Source: Saprospirales bacterium (lineage in GTDB: Bacteria > Bacteroidota > Bacteroidia > Chitinophagales > Saprospiraceae). Taken from it: DNA of 64,000 nucleotides. The stretch lies in contig JADJBL010000006.1 of the NCBI GenBank assembly GCA_016703765.1, positions 1 to 64,000 on the forward strand. Direction: 5' to 3'. This document shows, one piece after another, positions 11,201-17,978 of this stretch. The first letter of the stretch is position 1, and the number at the start of each line of letters is the position of its first letter. The position numbers and the translations under genes are program-made. Below the pieces are notes generated by a model. The model worked only from the letters and a program-made list of their open reading frames with translations, was not told the DNA's origin and made no database searches.

Positions 11201-11421
11201 TCAAAGGGGCGACGGTGGTAGGCTTCACGCTTCCCGCATCGAGCACGGCCAAACTGACGGTGATGGATATCTCCGGTAAAGTATTGCAGGTAGTGGAAGG
11301 CGATTACAGCAAAGGCTACAACGAAGTACGCCTGAGCAACATCCCCGCCACCGGCGTGCTGTACTACCAGTTGGATACCCCGACCCACAGTGCAACCCGC
11401 AAAATGGTGATACTGAATTAG
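5245..11421 (+). CDS. Giant T9SS-sorted surface protein, tandem copy 2 (NIDO-like, HYR-like, P-domain, dockerin-like, cohesin-like)
   Basis: A 2058-residue secreted protein. A signal peptide covers about residues 1-34 (ends GQAQ). A nidogen-like domain (about 40-230; LAPFWDDLD, FQVKLLEGSN) is followed by HYR-like modules (PPTFDPCPADFFINLD). A P/Homo B domain, best known from proprotein convertases, lies at about 720-845 (ISVISPDGQLIRVFG, GTWTVRITDANNVNDG). Cysteine-containing Ig-like modules with DNC signatures run from about 850 to 1650. A short beta-sandwich precedes a dockerin-like segment (about 1706-1760, ending in a VGDVNGS motif near 1825). A cohesin-like region occupies about 1850-1965 and a T9SS sorting domain about 1976-2058 (YQNVPNPFKGAT, then a VILN end). 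No protease catalytic domain is seen, so the P-domain is probably structural. Adhesin or surface scaffold is the likely role. An inverted repeat and terminator follow the stop. Confidence 0.9.
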   Translation: MKNKISTNKPFSLLTKWVMALALPFLVFQAGQAQTNYVKTDCNDAYVQAFGLPGTTFLGNGDDVIFNLNVPFAFFLYGQPVAAFQVGTNGFMVAAGGTNRGLGNATLPTAIAGACLAPFWDDLDAGPTIPNTGIYYRTDGVAPNRVFTIEWYQVGHFGDVAGQFVTFQVKLLEGSNIIRFVYQDVFFGGTQTAFDRGLSATVGIEGPLPAPRPFNLHSFNQAVLNNGQCIQFAPPPPCSLVCPANISVNNDAGQCGAFVNFAVTFGTDCGVVNISHQPGFYAPGVTTVTANSPSTFTSCSFTITVTDTEPPTFDPCPADFFINLDPGLCETVLNYNLNATDNCPTIQSSFTQSLNNTLINNSLACAAAPASYIRRFNLPAIGINQDVTLPQIRFGIWAGAFNANVRIFRMIDPNGPFVYANFQLLQASVHAVPAGANFMFTCDIPDVVVPAGSTLVIDVRPNLPSFRLGLNSSGETAPTYFSSDICTLAGMSTVNPISFAAGGFGTLHWPLQVFYLAESVTLMQIDNSGYTSGDAFPIGTTIQEWKATDGGGNMSFCEFSVTVLEYPNPTQTLACNDNVQISVDEDGCSEVGADAILEGGPYGCYDDYIVEVLNQFGFPIGNTVCCDMVGQVRTVRVTDPDTGNKCWGSIMIKDKLPPVIECNDINISCTETNIPNEPAPELAGGEFLQVLTGLNNPLGEAGAPVPDVQDYTFNLNYLPAGHPVLDVDVRIRLIDHDALPNIDISVISPDGQLIRVFGVTGCTLQNWPIDVWFDDEGSGGLTACAALNVNGAHLQCLLLPGVQNPNVLNGFDGDNASGTWTVRITDANNVNDGLVTDVGLKVTTPEGAMQVIPTDNCSVETLTFTESVNPGDCNGPSEIITRVWTATDPSGNSSSCTQTITRTRPSLSDVELPADYDGIDEDILDCSGSPWDTNGNGYPDPDETGWPTIGGLPFQNGDVCNFTWTYNDILIPICEGSFKIRRDWLIIDWCTGDDLEHQQFIKVLDQTGPTVVCPTSPLTINVYSGSYNPNGGPHQICKGNVVIPPLVVTGDDCSGVNPGGYVTELWTFGAGTLLQSIPGNGGTFPNVELIADNPPSNNAQYTVRHVFKDICGNISECIYNITVLDKVPPVPICDEITELALTNNGGSGEGCSWLTASDLDDGSYDNCGDVYFYAAKMNAFLTPPYFYQYYPQLEFCCSEVGDNMVIVLVLDFDPATIPGALLPDGSVFLFPGNPIYEGSFNTCMVTVQVTDKIPPVTLFCPQGQTITCDTYLQNYAAGVAAGNYSVLDGFGSPTFYDNCEYDLNHTVTVNLNNCTEGTITRSWTASDSNGQATCTQTITVTHVSNWVVEFPADFTGECVDGQLPDTGEPEIFHDECELIGVSHEDQLFTVVPDACYKIVRTWTVINWCIYDDFGYDAYSEAGKAECNLNVDWDGDGDKDCRTFRDGWNSTGSPGTPDGYIVWKQTIKVNDNEDPDFTIPAIDGCIVDTDCDTDITLPYPIITDECSLSFDVDITGDLGNFLNITGDVTVADVEVGEYEITYAVTDNCGNTSYQTITVVVEDCKLPTPYCVNGLVIEIMQTGMIEIWAEDFDAGSFDNCGPVQLSLSPDVTDINAIFTCDELGQNPIQLWVTDIYGNQDYCETFVVVQDNLFSCNSVTIAGAIATEEEEGVEGVDVQVNGGLFSELTDLTGNFSFDALAAGGDYTVTPMLDVEASNGVTTWDLVLISRHILGIQLLDSPYKIIAADANKTNNVTTLDMVAIRKVILQIEPGFPNNTSWRFVDKDYAFPNPANPFVAQFPEVINYNNLASNQLFADFVALKVGDVNGSAATNATDGAQDRTFNGSMNMDVQDQELVAGKSYTVAFAADAIDLLGYQFTLSYNTQAVEVVEVVAGVATEEHFGMLLEEGVITTSWNVSEARALAQGEVLFSLVIKATADVTLSEVFGVSSAYTVAEAYNANSELLDVKLTFNGMEANSFALYQNVPNPFKGATVVGFTLPASSTAKLTVMDISGKVLQVVEGDYSKGYNEVRLSNIPATGVLYYQLDTPTHSATRKMVILN

Positions 11422-11487
11422 TGACTAGTGATCAGTGACTGGTGACTGGTTTTTACCAGTCACTATTCACTAGTCACCAGTCACCAG
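11419..11487. repeat. GTGACTAGTGA-type inverted repeat at the gene end
   Basis: Again the TAG stop of the upstream gene starts the element. The left arm differs slightly from the one at 4231, while the right arm is the same, so the element has drifted since duplication but remains able to fold. Confidence 0.8.
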
Positions 11488-11518
11488 AATAAAGACTTAA
11501 ATCGGTTTTTGGGATATG

Positions 11519-11551
11519 CCCCTCTCTGCTTCGGTGGAGAGGGGTTTTTTT
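11519..11551 (+). terminator. Rho-independent terminator
   Basis: CCCCTCTC pairs with GAGAGGGG around TGCTTCGGTG, followed by seven T. Compared with the copy at 4330, stem positions have changed on one side and still pair, which supports a selected hairpin. Confidence 0.9.
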
Positions 11552-11907
11552 ATTTTTGGCAAGGTTTTTGCCTTTTGAAAGTAGTTACTCGCTAAGGGAA
11601 CGCGCATCGCGCGTATGCGGGTAAAAACTATGGACTAATAGCACGGTACGAAGCGGCCAGATCCTGGCACGGTACTTGCTTTATCAACACCAACGGTAAA
11701 TCGCCGAACGGATCGGGCATACTATGAGAAAACAGTATTCCTTCCTTTTGGTCCGGTTTCCCATTTCTGTATTGTACTTATTGGAATATCATTCCCAGTG
11801 ACGGGGTGACTTAGTCACCCCGTCACTACCCACTATCCGCCTGGCGGAGCTTCGAGCTCCCTCCCGGGGTAGCATTCCTATGGATCTATGAACTTAAAAT
11901 AAATGAA
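11552..11907. other. Non-coding stretch upstream of the third large protein
   Basis: No protein gene is supported. It contains a GGCAA/TTGCC hairpin followed by TTTT (11558-11576), an ACGCGC/GCGCGT hairpin (11600-11614), two copies of GCACGGTAC 26 bp apart (11641 and 11667), and a 31-bp palindrome at 11797-11827. A promoter for the gene at 11908 should lie here, but no clear TAnnTTTG was found. Confidence 0.5.
11797..11827. repeat. 31-bp perfect palindrome, GTGAC family
   Basis: AGTGACGGGGTGACT, one central T, then its exact complement AGTCACCCCGTCACT. It resembles the palindromes at 17729-17965. It has no T-run, so a plain terminator role is doubtful. Confidence 0.85.
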
Positions 11908-14900
11908 ATGGAAAAAATGAATGGGAATTTGAAACAAACGAATAGACTGATGTACGCAGGGCTCCTGCTGCTGTACCTCTTTGTGGGGACGAATATGCTC
12001 AATGCCCAATGTACTTTGGTGTGCAACAATCCACTGCCCTCGGCGCCGCTTGCCGTATCGGTCGACGAAAATTGTCAAGCAGTACTGACGGCAGATATGG
12101 TATTGGAAGACCCGGGCGCCTGCCCAGGAATAAAGATCCTGGAAGTGCGAACCCTTTCCGGCTTTTTGATCGTGGAAGGCCCGGAACCCGTCGTCGTGCC
12201 CAACGCCTATCTCGGCAATACGATCGGAGTGACCGTCATCGACGCAAACACCTGGAATGAATGTACGGGATATATGCACCTGTCGGATGAACTGGAACCT
12301 TTCTTTATCTCTTGCCCCGATATCGTGGTAAGCTGTATCGCCAATACAGATCCCTCTGTGATCGGCTATCCGATAGCGGATGACAACTGCGACACCGACG
12401 TAACCCTGACCTATTCGCAGACCCAGACCGGACCCGATTGCAGCACACCTTCTCCCTCCGTGGGTACTATTACGAGAACCTGGATCGCGACCGACAATTT
12501 TAACAACCAGGGAACCTGTACCCAAATCATTTACCTCGAAAAAGCGACCATGGCAGAGGTGGTCTTTCCGCCAACCGTGACACAGGATTGCGAAAACCCA
12601 AACACCCTCCCCGCCGTCACAGGCATACCCTCTATCGACGGGGTTCCGATCGTGAGCGGGAATATTTGCATGTTTTCGGCCTCTTATTCCGATGCGATCA
12701 TTTATACCTGCGCCCCGGCAACCCATAGCTATACGATCATCAGAACCTGGACGGTCGTGGATGGCTGCTCCGCTCCGAATGTCGTTAAAATGCAGGCCCA
12801 GAACATCAACGTGGTCGACGATACGGGGCCTTCCATAAACTGCCAACAGTCCATCACGGTCGGCACCAACTCGGACGAATGCACGGGAACGGTTTTTTTG
12901 CCGCCCGCACCCGCCTTCGATAACTGTTCCGACCCCGGAGATATCAATATTTCGGTAGGAACCTCCTATGGGGGGATGGGCCTGGGGCCGCATTTCGGAG
13001 TCCCGGCGGGAAGCTACACCGTGACCTATACGGCTATCGACGAATGCGGCAACGTGAGTACCTGCGTTTCTACGCTGCAAATAGCGGATGACGACGCTCC
13101 GGTGGCTGTTTGCGATGAATTTACGGTCGTGAGCCTCACCTCCGGTGGAGCGGCGGTCGTGCCCGCATTCAACCTCGACGACGGCAGCTACGACAATTGC
13201 GGCCCGGTCGCCTTTAAAGGGAGCCGCGACGGAGGCCAGACCTTCAACAGCAACCTGACCTTCACCTGCGAAGACGTGGGGAACCCGGTCTCCGTAATCC
13301 TCCGCGTTTGCGCAGCCAACAACCCCGGCTCCTATAACGATTGCTCCGTGGTGGTCACGGTGCTGGATAAACTGGGCCCTGCGATCATTTGCCCGGAAAA
13401 CCTCACCATCGATTGCATCGAAACCTACCCGGTCGACCTGTCCATGTACGGGGCGCCTTTGGTGGGCGACAACTGCGACTATACGCTTACCGCCGACACT
13501 ACGATTAATATCAACAACTGCGGCGAGGGAACCATTCTGCGAAAATTTTCAGTGGTAGACCCCTCCGGAAATATGGCCATGTGCACCCAAACGCTAACGG
13601 TGCAGAACCTGACGCCCTTCGACGGGGACCTCATCCAATGGCCCCCGGAATATGTCGTCACCAATGCCTGTATCACCGCCGACCAGTTGGACCCCGAGGA
13701 TCTTCCTTCCTCGCCCATCAACTACAACGGGCCCATTTTACCCGACGTTGGCTGCGCCCTGCTGGCGACCAATCACTCCGATCAGGTTTTTCTGATCGCC
13801 TATCCCGCATGTTACAAAATTGTCCGCACCTGGATCGTCATGGACTGGTGCACTTATAATCCCGCGAACCCAGATCAGGGTGGCATCTGGTACTACACAC
13901 AAATCATTAAAGTCATGGATAATATCGCTCCGGTGTTCGTCACCCTCCCGGACGATATTATTTACTCCTCCGTGGATGCGAACTGCCAGTTCGGAGTGGT
14001 CAATATGCCGACCGTCTCCGCCACGGATTGCAGTCCCTTCATCACGATCACCAATAATTCGCCTTATGCGAATTCAGGAGGCGCCAATGCCAGCGGGATG
14101 TATCCGCTGGGCGAAACGATCGTGAAGTTTTCGGCCAAAGACGGCTGTGGCAACACCGCGCTCCACCTGATAAAGGTGATCGTGGAAGACAACACGCCGC
14201 CCCTTATCCAATGCGCAGGCATTATTACCGACCTGGCAGTCATGCAGGGAGGCAATATCTTCGCGATGATAGACGCGGAAAACCTGCTGGAGCAGACCTC
14301 CGACAACTGCACCGCCACGGAGGATATCGGGGTCTTCATCCGAAGACGCGACCCGACTGCGGTGGGGCCCCCTGTAACGACCAGCCTCACCTTTACCTGC
14401 GACGACGTGGGTCCCAATCAGGTGGAGGTCTGGGTGGTCGACGAAGTGGGCAATGCCGACTATTGCATCGTAAACGTCGTCATCCAGGACAATTTCTTCC
14501 TCTGCCCGCCCACGGTCGTCTATACCATCGCGGGGATCATAGAGACGGAAATGGGGGATGAGGTCGATGATGTGGAAGTCCACATTTCGGGTTCGCCCGA
14601 CACGATGCAGATGGGCAGTCCCTTTGTATTCTCCGGCCAACCCGGGTCGTACGACTATACCCTGGCGCCCATCAAGGACGAGGATTCGGACAACGGGGTC
14701 ACCACCTACGACCTGGTGTTGATCACCCGGCATATCCTCGGGGTAGAGCTGTTGGATTCGCCCTATAAGATCATTGCGGCGGATGTCAACCGCTCGGGGC
14801 TCGTGACCACGGTCGATATGGTGGTCATCCGAAGGGTCATCCTGGGGCTGGATAACAATTTTACAGCCAACAAATCCTGGCGCTTCGTCGATAAGAATTT

Positions 14901-15750
14901 CGCCTTTACCAACCCACAGAACCCCTTTGCGCAACCGATCCCGGAGGTGATCAGCCTCAACAACCTGAGCTCCGACAACCTGTACGCCGACTTTGTGGCC
15001 ATTAAAGTGGGCGACGTAAACGGAAGCGCCGCTCCCAACCAAATGACCGATGGGGCCGATCAACGCGATTATGCGGGCGTCCTGCACCTTTCGACCGAAA
15101 ACCGGCTGCTCGAACAAGGCCAAAGCTATGAAGTGGCCTTCCGAGGGCTCGATTTCGAAGACATCATGGGCCTGCAATTTACCCTGAACCTCGATCCGGA
15201 AAAACTGGAATGGGGGGGTATCAGTTCCTGCGACCTGCCCGGCCTGGGCCAAGACAATTTCGGAGAACAATTTTCCCGGGAGGGGCAGATCCTGTTCAGC
15301 TGGAATGCCGCCGGCGGGGTCGCGATGAAAGAAGAAGACTGCTTATTTACTATTCACCTGAAAGCCCTGCAAACAGGATATCTACTGGAGTGGATAAACA
15401 TCGATTCGGGACGCCTCCGGACGGAGGCCTACCGGGTCGGTGGAGATTTACTCGCAGTCCGATTACAAGCTTCCGCCCCGATGGAGGAAGGGCTCCGAAT
15501 CTACCAAAACCGGCCCAACCCCTTTGACCGTTCGACCGTCATCGGTTTCTCCGTCGATCGTCCGGTGCAGGGCGCCCTGGTCGTATTCGACCTTTCCGGA
15601 AAAGAGGTCTTGCGACACACAGCTTCCTGGGACAAGGGCTACCACGAATTTACGGTGGGCCGCGAGCAACTGCCCGGCAAAGGGATGTACTACTACAAAC
15701 TGGAAACCGACGCCATTACCGAAGTCCGAAAGATGATCCTGATCGATTGA
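11908..15750 (+). CDS. Large T9SS-sorted surface protein, paralogue of the duplicated pair
   Basis: A 1280-residue protein with a signal peptide at about residues 1-34 (LLLLYLFVGTNMLNAQ). It has a run of cysteine-containing HYR/Ig-like modules (repeated DNC; GNVSTCVSTLQIADDDAP; GPAIICPENLTIDC), a dockerin-like segment at about 924-981 (GVTTYDLVLITRHILGVELL), VGDVNGS near residue 1035, a cohesin-like region at about 1054-1187 and a T9SS sorting domain from about 1195 (YQNRPNPFDRSTVIGF, ending ILID). It lacks the nidogen-like and P-domain regions of the 2058-residue protein but shares the C-terminal half in order, so the two are paralogues. ATG at 11908 was chosen; ATG at 11917 would also keep the signal peptide. 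A role in adhesion or a surface layer is inferred. Confidence 0.88.
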   Translation: MEKMNGNLKQTNRLMYAGLLLLYLFVGTNMLNAQCTLVCNNPLPSAPLAVSVDENCQAVLTADMVLEDPGACPGIKILEVRTLSGFLIVEGPEPVVVPNAYLGNTIGVTVIDANTWNECTGYMHLSDELEPFFISCPDIVVSCIANTDPSVIGYPIADDNCDTDVTLTYSQTQTGPDCSTPSPSVGTITRTWIATDNFNNQGTCTQIIYLEKATMAEVVFPPTVTQDCENPNTLPAVTGIPSIDGVPIVSGNICMFSASYSDAIIYTCAPATHSYTIIRTWTVVDGCSAPNVVKMQAQNINVVDDTGPSINCQQSITVGTNSDECTGTVFLPPAPAFDNCSDPGDINISVGTSYGGMGLGPHFGVPAGSYTVTYTAIDECGNVSTCVSTLQIADDDAPVAVCDEFTVVSLTSGGAAVVPAFNLDDGSYDNCGPVAFKGSRDGGQTFNSNLTFTCEDVGNPVSVILRVCAANNPGSYNDCSVVVTVLDKLGPAIICPENLTIDCIETYPVDLSMYGAPLVGDNCDYTLTADTTININNCGEGTILRKFSVVDPSGNMAMCTQTLTVQNLTPFDGDLIQWPPEYVVTNACITADQLDPEDLPSSPINYNGPILPDVGCALLATNHSDQVFLIAYPACYKIVRTWIVMDWCTYNPANPDQGGIWYYTQIIKVMDNIAPVFVTLPDDIIYSSVDANCQFGVVNMPTVSATDCSPFITITNNSPYANSGGANASGMYPLGETIVKFSAKDGCGNTALHLIKVIVEDNTPPLIQCAGIITDLAVMQGGNIFAMIDAENLLEQTSDNCTATEDIGVFIRRRDPTAVGPPVTTSLTFTCDDVGPNQVEVWVVDEVGNADYCIVNVVIQDNFFLCPPTVVYTIAGIIETEMGDEVDDVEVHISGSPDTMQMGSPFVFSGQPGSYDYTLAPIKDEDSDNGVTTYDLVLITRHILGVELLDSPYKIIAADVNRSGLVTTVDMVVIRRVILGLDNNFTANKSWRFVDKNFAFTNPQNPFAQPIPEVISLNNLSSDNLYADFVAIKVGDVNGSAAPNQMTDGADQRDYAGVLHLSTENRLLEQGQSYEVAFRGLDFEDIMGLQFTLNLDPEKLEWGGISSCDLPGLGQDNFGEQFSREGQILFSWNAAGGVAMKEEDCLFTIHLKALQTGYLLEWINIDSGRLRTEAYRVGGDLLAVRLQASAPMEEGLRIYQNRPNPFDRSTVIGFSVDRPVQGALVVFDLSGKEVLRHTASWDKGYHEFTVGREQLPGKGMYYYKLETDAITEVRKMILID

Positions 15751-15804
15751 TCTGAACTGATATGAATTCCCATTCGATATTGCTATCCTCAACATAGCAA
15801 GCAG

Positions 15805-15835
15805 GCCCTCCGGCAGTCCCGGAGGGCTCTTTTTT
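15805..15835 (+). terminator. Rho-independent terminator
   Basis: GCCCTCCGG pairs with CCGGAGGGC over a five-base loop, followed by TCTTTTTTT. It is 54 bp after the stop of the large protein. Confidence 0.9.
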
Positions 15836-15915
15836 TGGCACGTATTTTGCATTATAGTAAATGCGGCTTTAATTAGCCAACCACCCAAATAAAGATGTTA
15901 TTCCATAGTGTGTCG

Positions 15916-15951
15916 GCCCGACTGCCCCCAATGCGGTTGGGCTTTTTTTTT
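15916..15951 (+). terminator. Second terminator
   Basis: GCCCGAC and GTTGGGC form a stem (one G-T pair) followed by nine T. It backs up the terminator at 15805. Confidence 0.75.
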
Positions 15952-15974
15952 ATTTGCCGCCTTCGGCGGCAAAT
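15952..15974. other. Perfect hairpin
   Basis: ATTTGCCGCC, loop TTC, GGCGGCAAAT. It lies between the T-run of the previous terminator and the next hairpin. Confidence 0.7.
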
Positions 15975-15981
15975 GAAGTAT

Positions 15982-16026
15982 TTAAAAGGGCAAGGCGCAG
16001 TCACAGACTGCGCCTTGCCCTTTTAA
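15982..16026. terminator. Long bidirectional terminator between convergent genes
   Basis: A 21-bp perfect stem (TTAAAAGGGCAAGGCGCAGT plus C) closes a three-base ACA loop. Flanking A and T runs let it act in both directions, ending the large-protein transcript and the moeA-moaC transcript, whose last gene stops at 16042. Confidence 0.8.
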
Positions 16027-16041
16027 GATATTAATTGGCAT

Positions 16042-16476
16042 TTAGGTTCTTTTAAAATCTTTTTTCCCTCCGGTTTTCTCCATCAGCTTTAATTCCACGA
16101 TCCGGATATCGTGGGAGAGGGCTTTGCACATATCGTAGAGGGTGAGCGCGGCGATGCTTGCGCCGGTGAGGGCTTCCATTTCCACTCCGGTTTTGCCGCT
16201 GACGCTGGCGGTGCACTGGATGAGGACCTCCTCGGGGCCGGCCACGGAAATTTCGATATGGCAATGGTCGAGGCCCAGGGGGTGGCAGAGGGGGATGAGA
16301 TCGCCGGTTTTTTTGGCCCCCATGACGCCGGCCAGGATAGCGGTTTGAAACACGGGTCCTTTGGGGCTTTGCCAATCCTGGCCCTGGAGTTGGGAAAGCA
16401 CCTGTGCTCCCAAATGGACCAGGCACTGGGCGCGGGCGCTGCGTTGGGTGATCGCTTTCGCGCCGACGTCCACCAT
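16042..16476 (-). CDS. moaC: Cyclic pyranopterin monophosphate synthase MoaC
   Basis: MoaC converts the GTP-derived cyclic nucleotide intermediate into cyclic pyranopterin monophosphate in molybdenum cofactor synthesis. Family signatures are clear: MVDVGAKAITQRSARA, KKTGDLIPLCHPL, and SGKTGVEMEALTGAS followed by LTLYDMCKA. From the ATG at 16476 the protein is 144 residues. MoaC proteins normally have about 15 more residues before MVDV, and here the same frame upstream does encode them (SHLDESGNPR), but no ATG, GTG or TTG start was found there. The frame instead meets the end of moeA, which lacks a stop at the expected place. A one-base frameshift between the genes is the simplest reading. Confidence 0.88.
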   Translation of the reverse strand: MVDVGAKAITQRSARAQCLVHLGAQVLSQLQGQDWQSPKGPVFQTAILAGVMGAKKTGDLIPLCHPLGLDHCHIEISVAGPEEVLIQCTASVSGKTGVEMEALTGASIAALTLYDMCKALSHDIRIVELKLMEKTGGKKDFKRT

Positions 16477-16522
16477 GCGGGGGTTGCCGGATTCGTCGAG
16501 GTGGGAAAAGGTTTTGAATGGA

Positions 16523-17713
16523 GCGATAAAGCCAGAGCGGAAATGCCGATCCGGCGGGAAAAGAAGTTTGGGAAGCGGGCAGTTCGAGGAATCCGTCGGC
16601 GTCGGCCAGGTTGGCCAGGTCGCCGGATCCTTTGCCGGTCCTCGGCTGGCCTATCAGCCGCCCGTCGGGAGCGGTAAAGACCTTCACCTGGAGGAAAAAA
16701 GTCAGGGAGGGGGTGAAGGAATAATCCGTTTCGAGCGCGCAGAGCAGGGGAGTCAGGGCTTGCATCGACAGGCTGGACCTCAGCCAGGGCTGAATATAGC
16801 GGACCGTGCACATAAAGGAAGAGACCGGGTTGCCGGGCAGGGCAAAAACGGTTTTCCCTTCCGCCACGCCAAACCAGAAAGGCTTGCCGGGGCGTTGCTG
16901 CACTTTGTGGAATATTTTTCGCACACCCAACTCCTCGAGCACCTCCGGCACGTAGTCGAACTTGCCGGCAGAAACGCCGCCGCTCAGCACCAGCACATCG
17001 TGTTGATCGAGCGCCTCTCCGAGTTTTTTCCGGATCTCCTCCCGGTCGTCGCTAATGTGCAGTAAGGCGGCGTCGATATGCCAGGATTGAAAAAGCCCCT
17101 GTAATGCGTAAATATTGGATGTCCTCACCTGGTGGGGCAGAGGAGAAGATTCTACGGGAACGAGCTCGTCGCCCGTCGCGATGAGCGCGATCCTGGGGCG
17201 CCTGAAAACGGAAAGGATGGTTTTGCCAATGGTGGCTGCGATGCCCAGTTCCGCAGCGCCCAGGCGGGTCCCCGCGGGCGCGATCTGCTCTCCCTCCTTG
17301 CGGTCGGCGCCTCGGAGGTGGGCATTCTGGCCTTTGCGGATATCTTCGGTCGTCAGTCTTGCACGGCCATCCTTCAGGTCCAGGTCTTCGTAGCGGATCA
17401 CGGTGTCTGTTCCGTCCGGCAGGATGGCGCCGGTCATGATCTCCAGGCAGTCGGCTGCGTTTTCCAGGCGGAGGGGAGGCATCCCGGCCGCCTGAATGGC
17501 TTGCACCGCAAACTCCCGCCCTCCGGAGGAAAAAGCCCGGAAGTCGATGGCGATGCCATCCATGGAGGCCCTGTTGAATGGGGGGAAATCGCGGTCCGCG
17601 ATGAGCGGTTCGGCCAATACGCGGCCCCAGGCCTGCGAAAGGGGGACGGTTTCGAAGCCCCATCGGCCGGGGTGTTGGAGGATTAATTGGGTTGCTTCTT
17701 CGACGCTTAACAC
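16523..17713 (-). CDS. moeA: Molybdopterin molybdenumtransferase MoeA
   Basis: MoeA inserts molybdate into adenylated molybdopterin, the last step of molybdenum cofactor assembly. Visible motifs are the N-terminal FPPFNRASMDGIAID, LIATGDELV, the molybdopterin-binding LSGGVSAGKFDYVPEVLEEL and ALPGNPVSSF. The usual MoeA length of about 400 residues ends near 16523 (FPLWLYR). The frame stays open beyond that, down to 16052, only because it runs out of frame through moaC; that extra tail is arginine- and proline-rich and is not a real domain. It is cotranscribed with moaC. The start is ATG 17713. Confidence 0.88.
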
Positions 17714-17728
17714 TGCAATGGTTTTTTA

Positions 17729-17965
17729 TAGTGACCGGGTGACTGAGTCACCCGGTGAGTCAATTCAAGACGTAAGTGCAATACCCTCGTCTTTTTTATT
17801 GATAGTTTGGTGAATTTTAAAATAATTAGTAGTGACCGGGTGACTGAGTCACCCGGTGAGTCAATTCAAGACGTAAGTGTAATACCATATCATATTTTAT
17901 GAGCGTTTTGGAAGATTTATTCAAAACTGGTAGTGACCGGGTGACTCAGTCACCCGGTCACTACC
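17729..17965. repeat. Cluster of three GTGAC-family palindromes with a 57-bp direct repeat
   Basis: Bases 17729-17785 and 17830-17886 are 57-bp direct repeats with one difference; each holds the palindrome ACCGGGTGACT-G-AGTCACCCGGT followed by GAGTCAATTCAAGACGTAAG. The third copy, 17929-17965, is a 37-bp perfect palindrome (18-bp arms around one C). The cluster lies upstream of moeA and downstream of the gene ending at 17979. It is too short and irregular for a CRISPR array. Confidence 0.85.
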
Positions 17966-17978
17966 AGTACGTCACTAT

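Larger units (their letters stand above)
7181..11551 (+). repeat. Tandem duplication, right copy
   Basis: This is the counterpart of bases 1-4365. After the terminator the sequences diverge at once, which marks the right boundary of the repeat near 11551. The extent on the 5' side cannot be seen because copy 1 leaves the window. Confidence 0.9.

Noticed and set aside
1198..11388. Very long minus-strand open frames opposite the large T9SS genes (up to 1250 codons)
   Set aside because: They are shadows of the real genes caused by codon bias; the translations have no signal peptide, no known motif and biased composition, while the plus strand shows coherent domains.
1..11551. Insertion sequence or transposon causing the duplication
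   Set aside because: No transposase, terminal inverted repeat or target-site duplication was found at the visible repeat end near 11551.
11724..11801. 25-codon frame (MRKQYSFLLVRFPISV start) ending in the palindrome
   Set aside because: No recognisable signal, no conservation can be judged and its stop inside the palindrome may be chance.
5245..15750. A true cellulosome with scaffoldin and dockerin enzymes
   Set aside because: Dockerin-like and cohesin-like segments are in the same structural proteins, and the GH9 enzyme in the window has no dockerin.
16052..16522. C-terminal extension making a 553-residue MoeA
   Set aside because: The extra tail is moaC read out of frame and is arginine/proline-rich without a domain.
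17729..17965. CRISPR-like array
   Set aside because: Only three units, palindromic throughout, unequal spacing, no Cas genes; better described as palindromic repeats.
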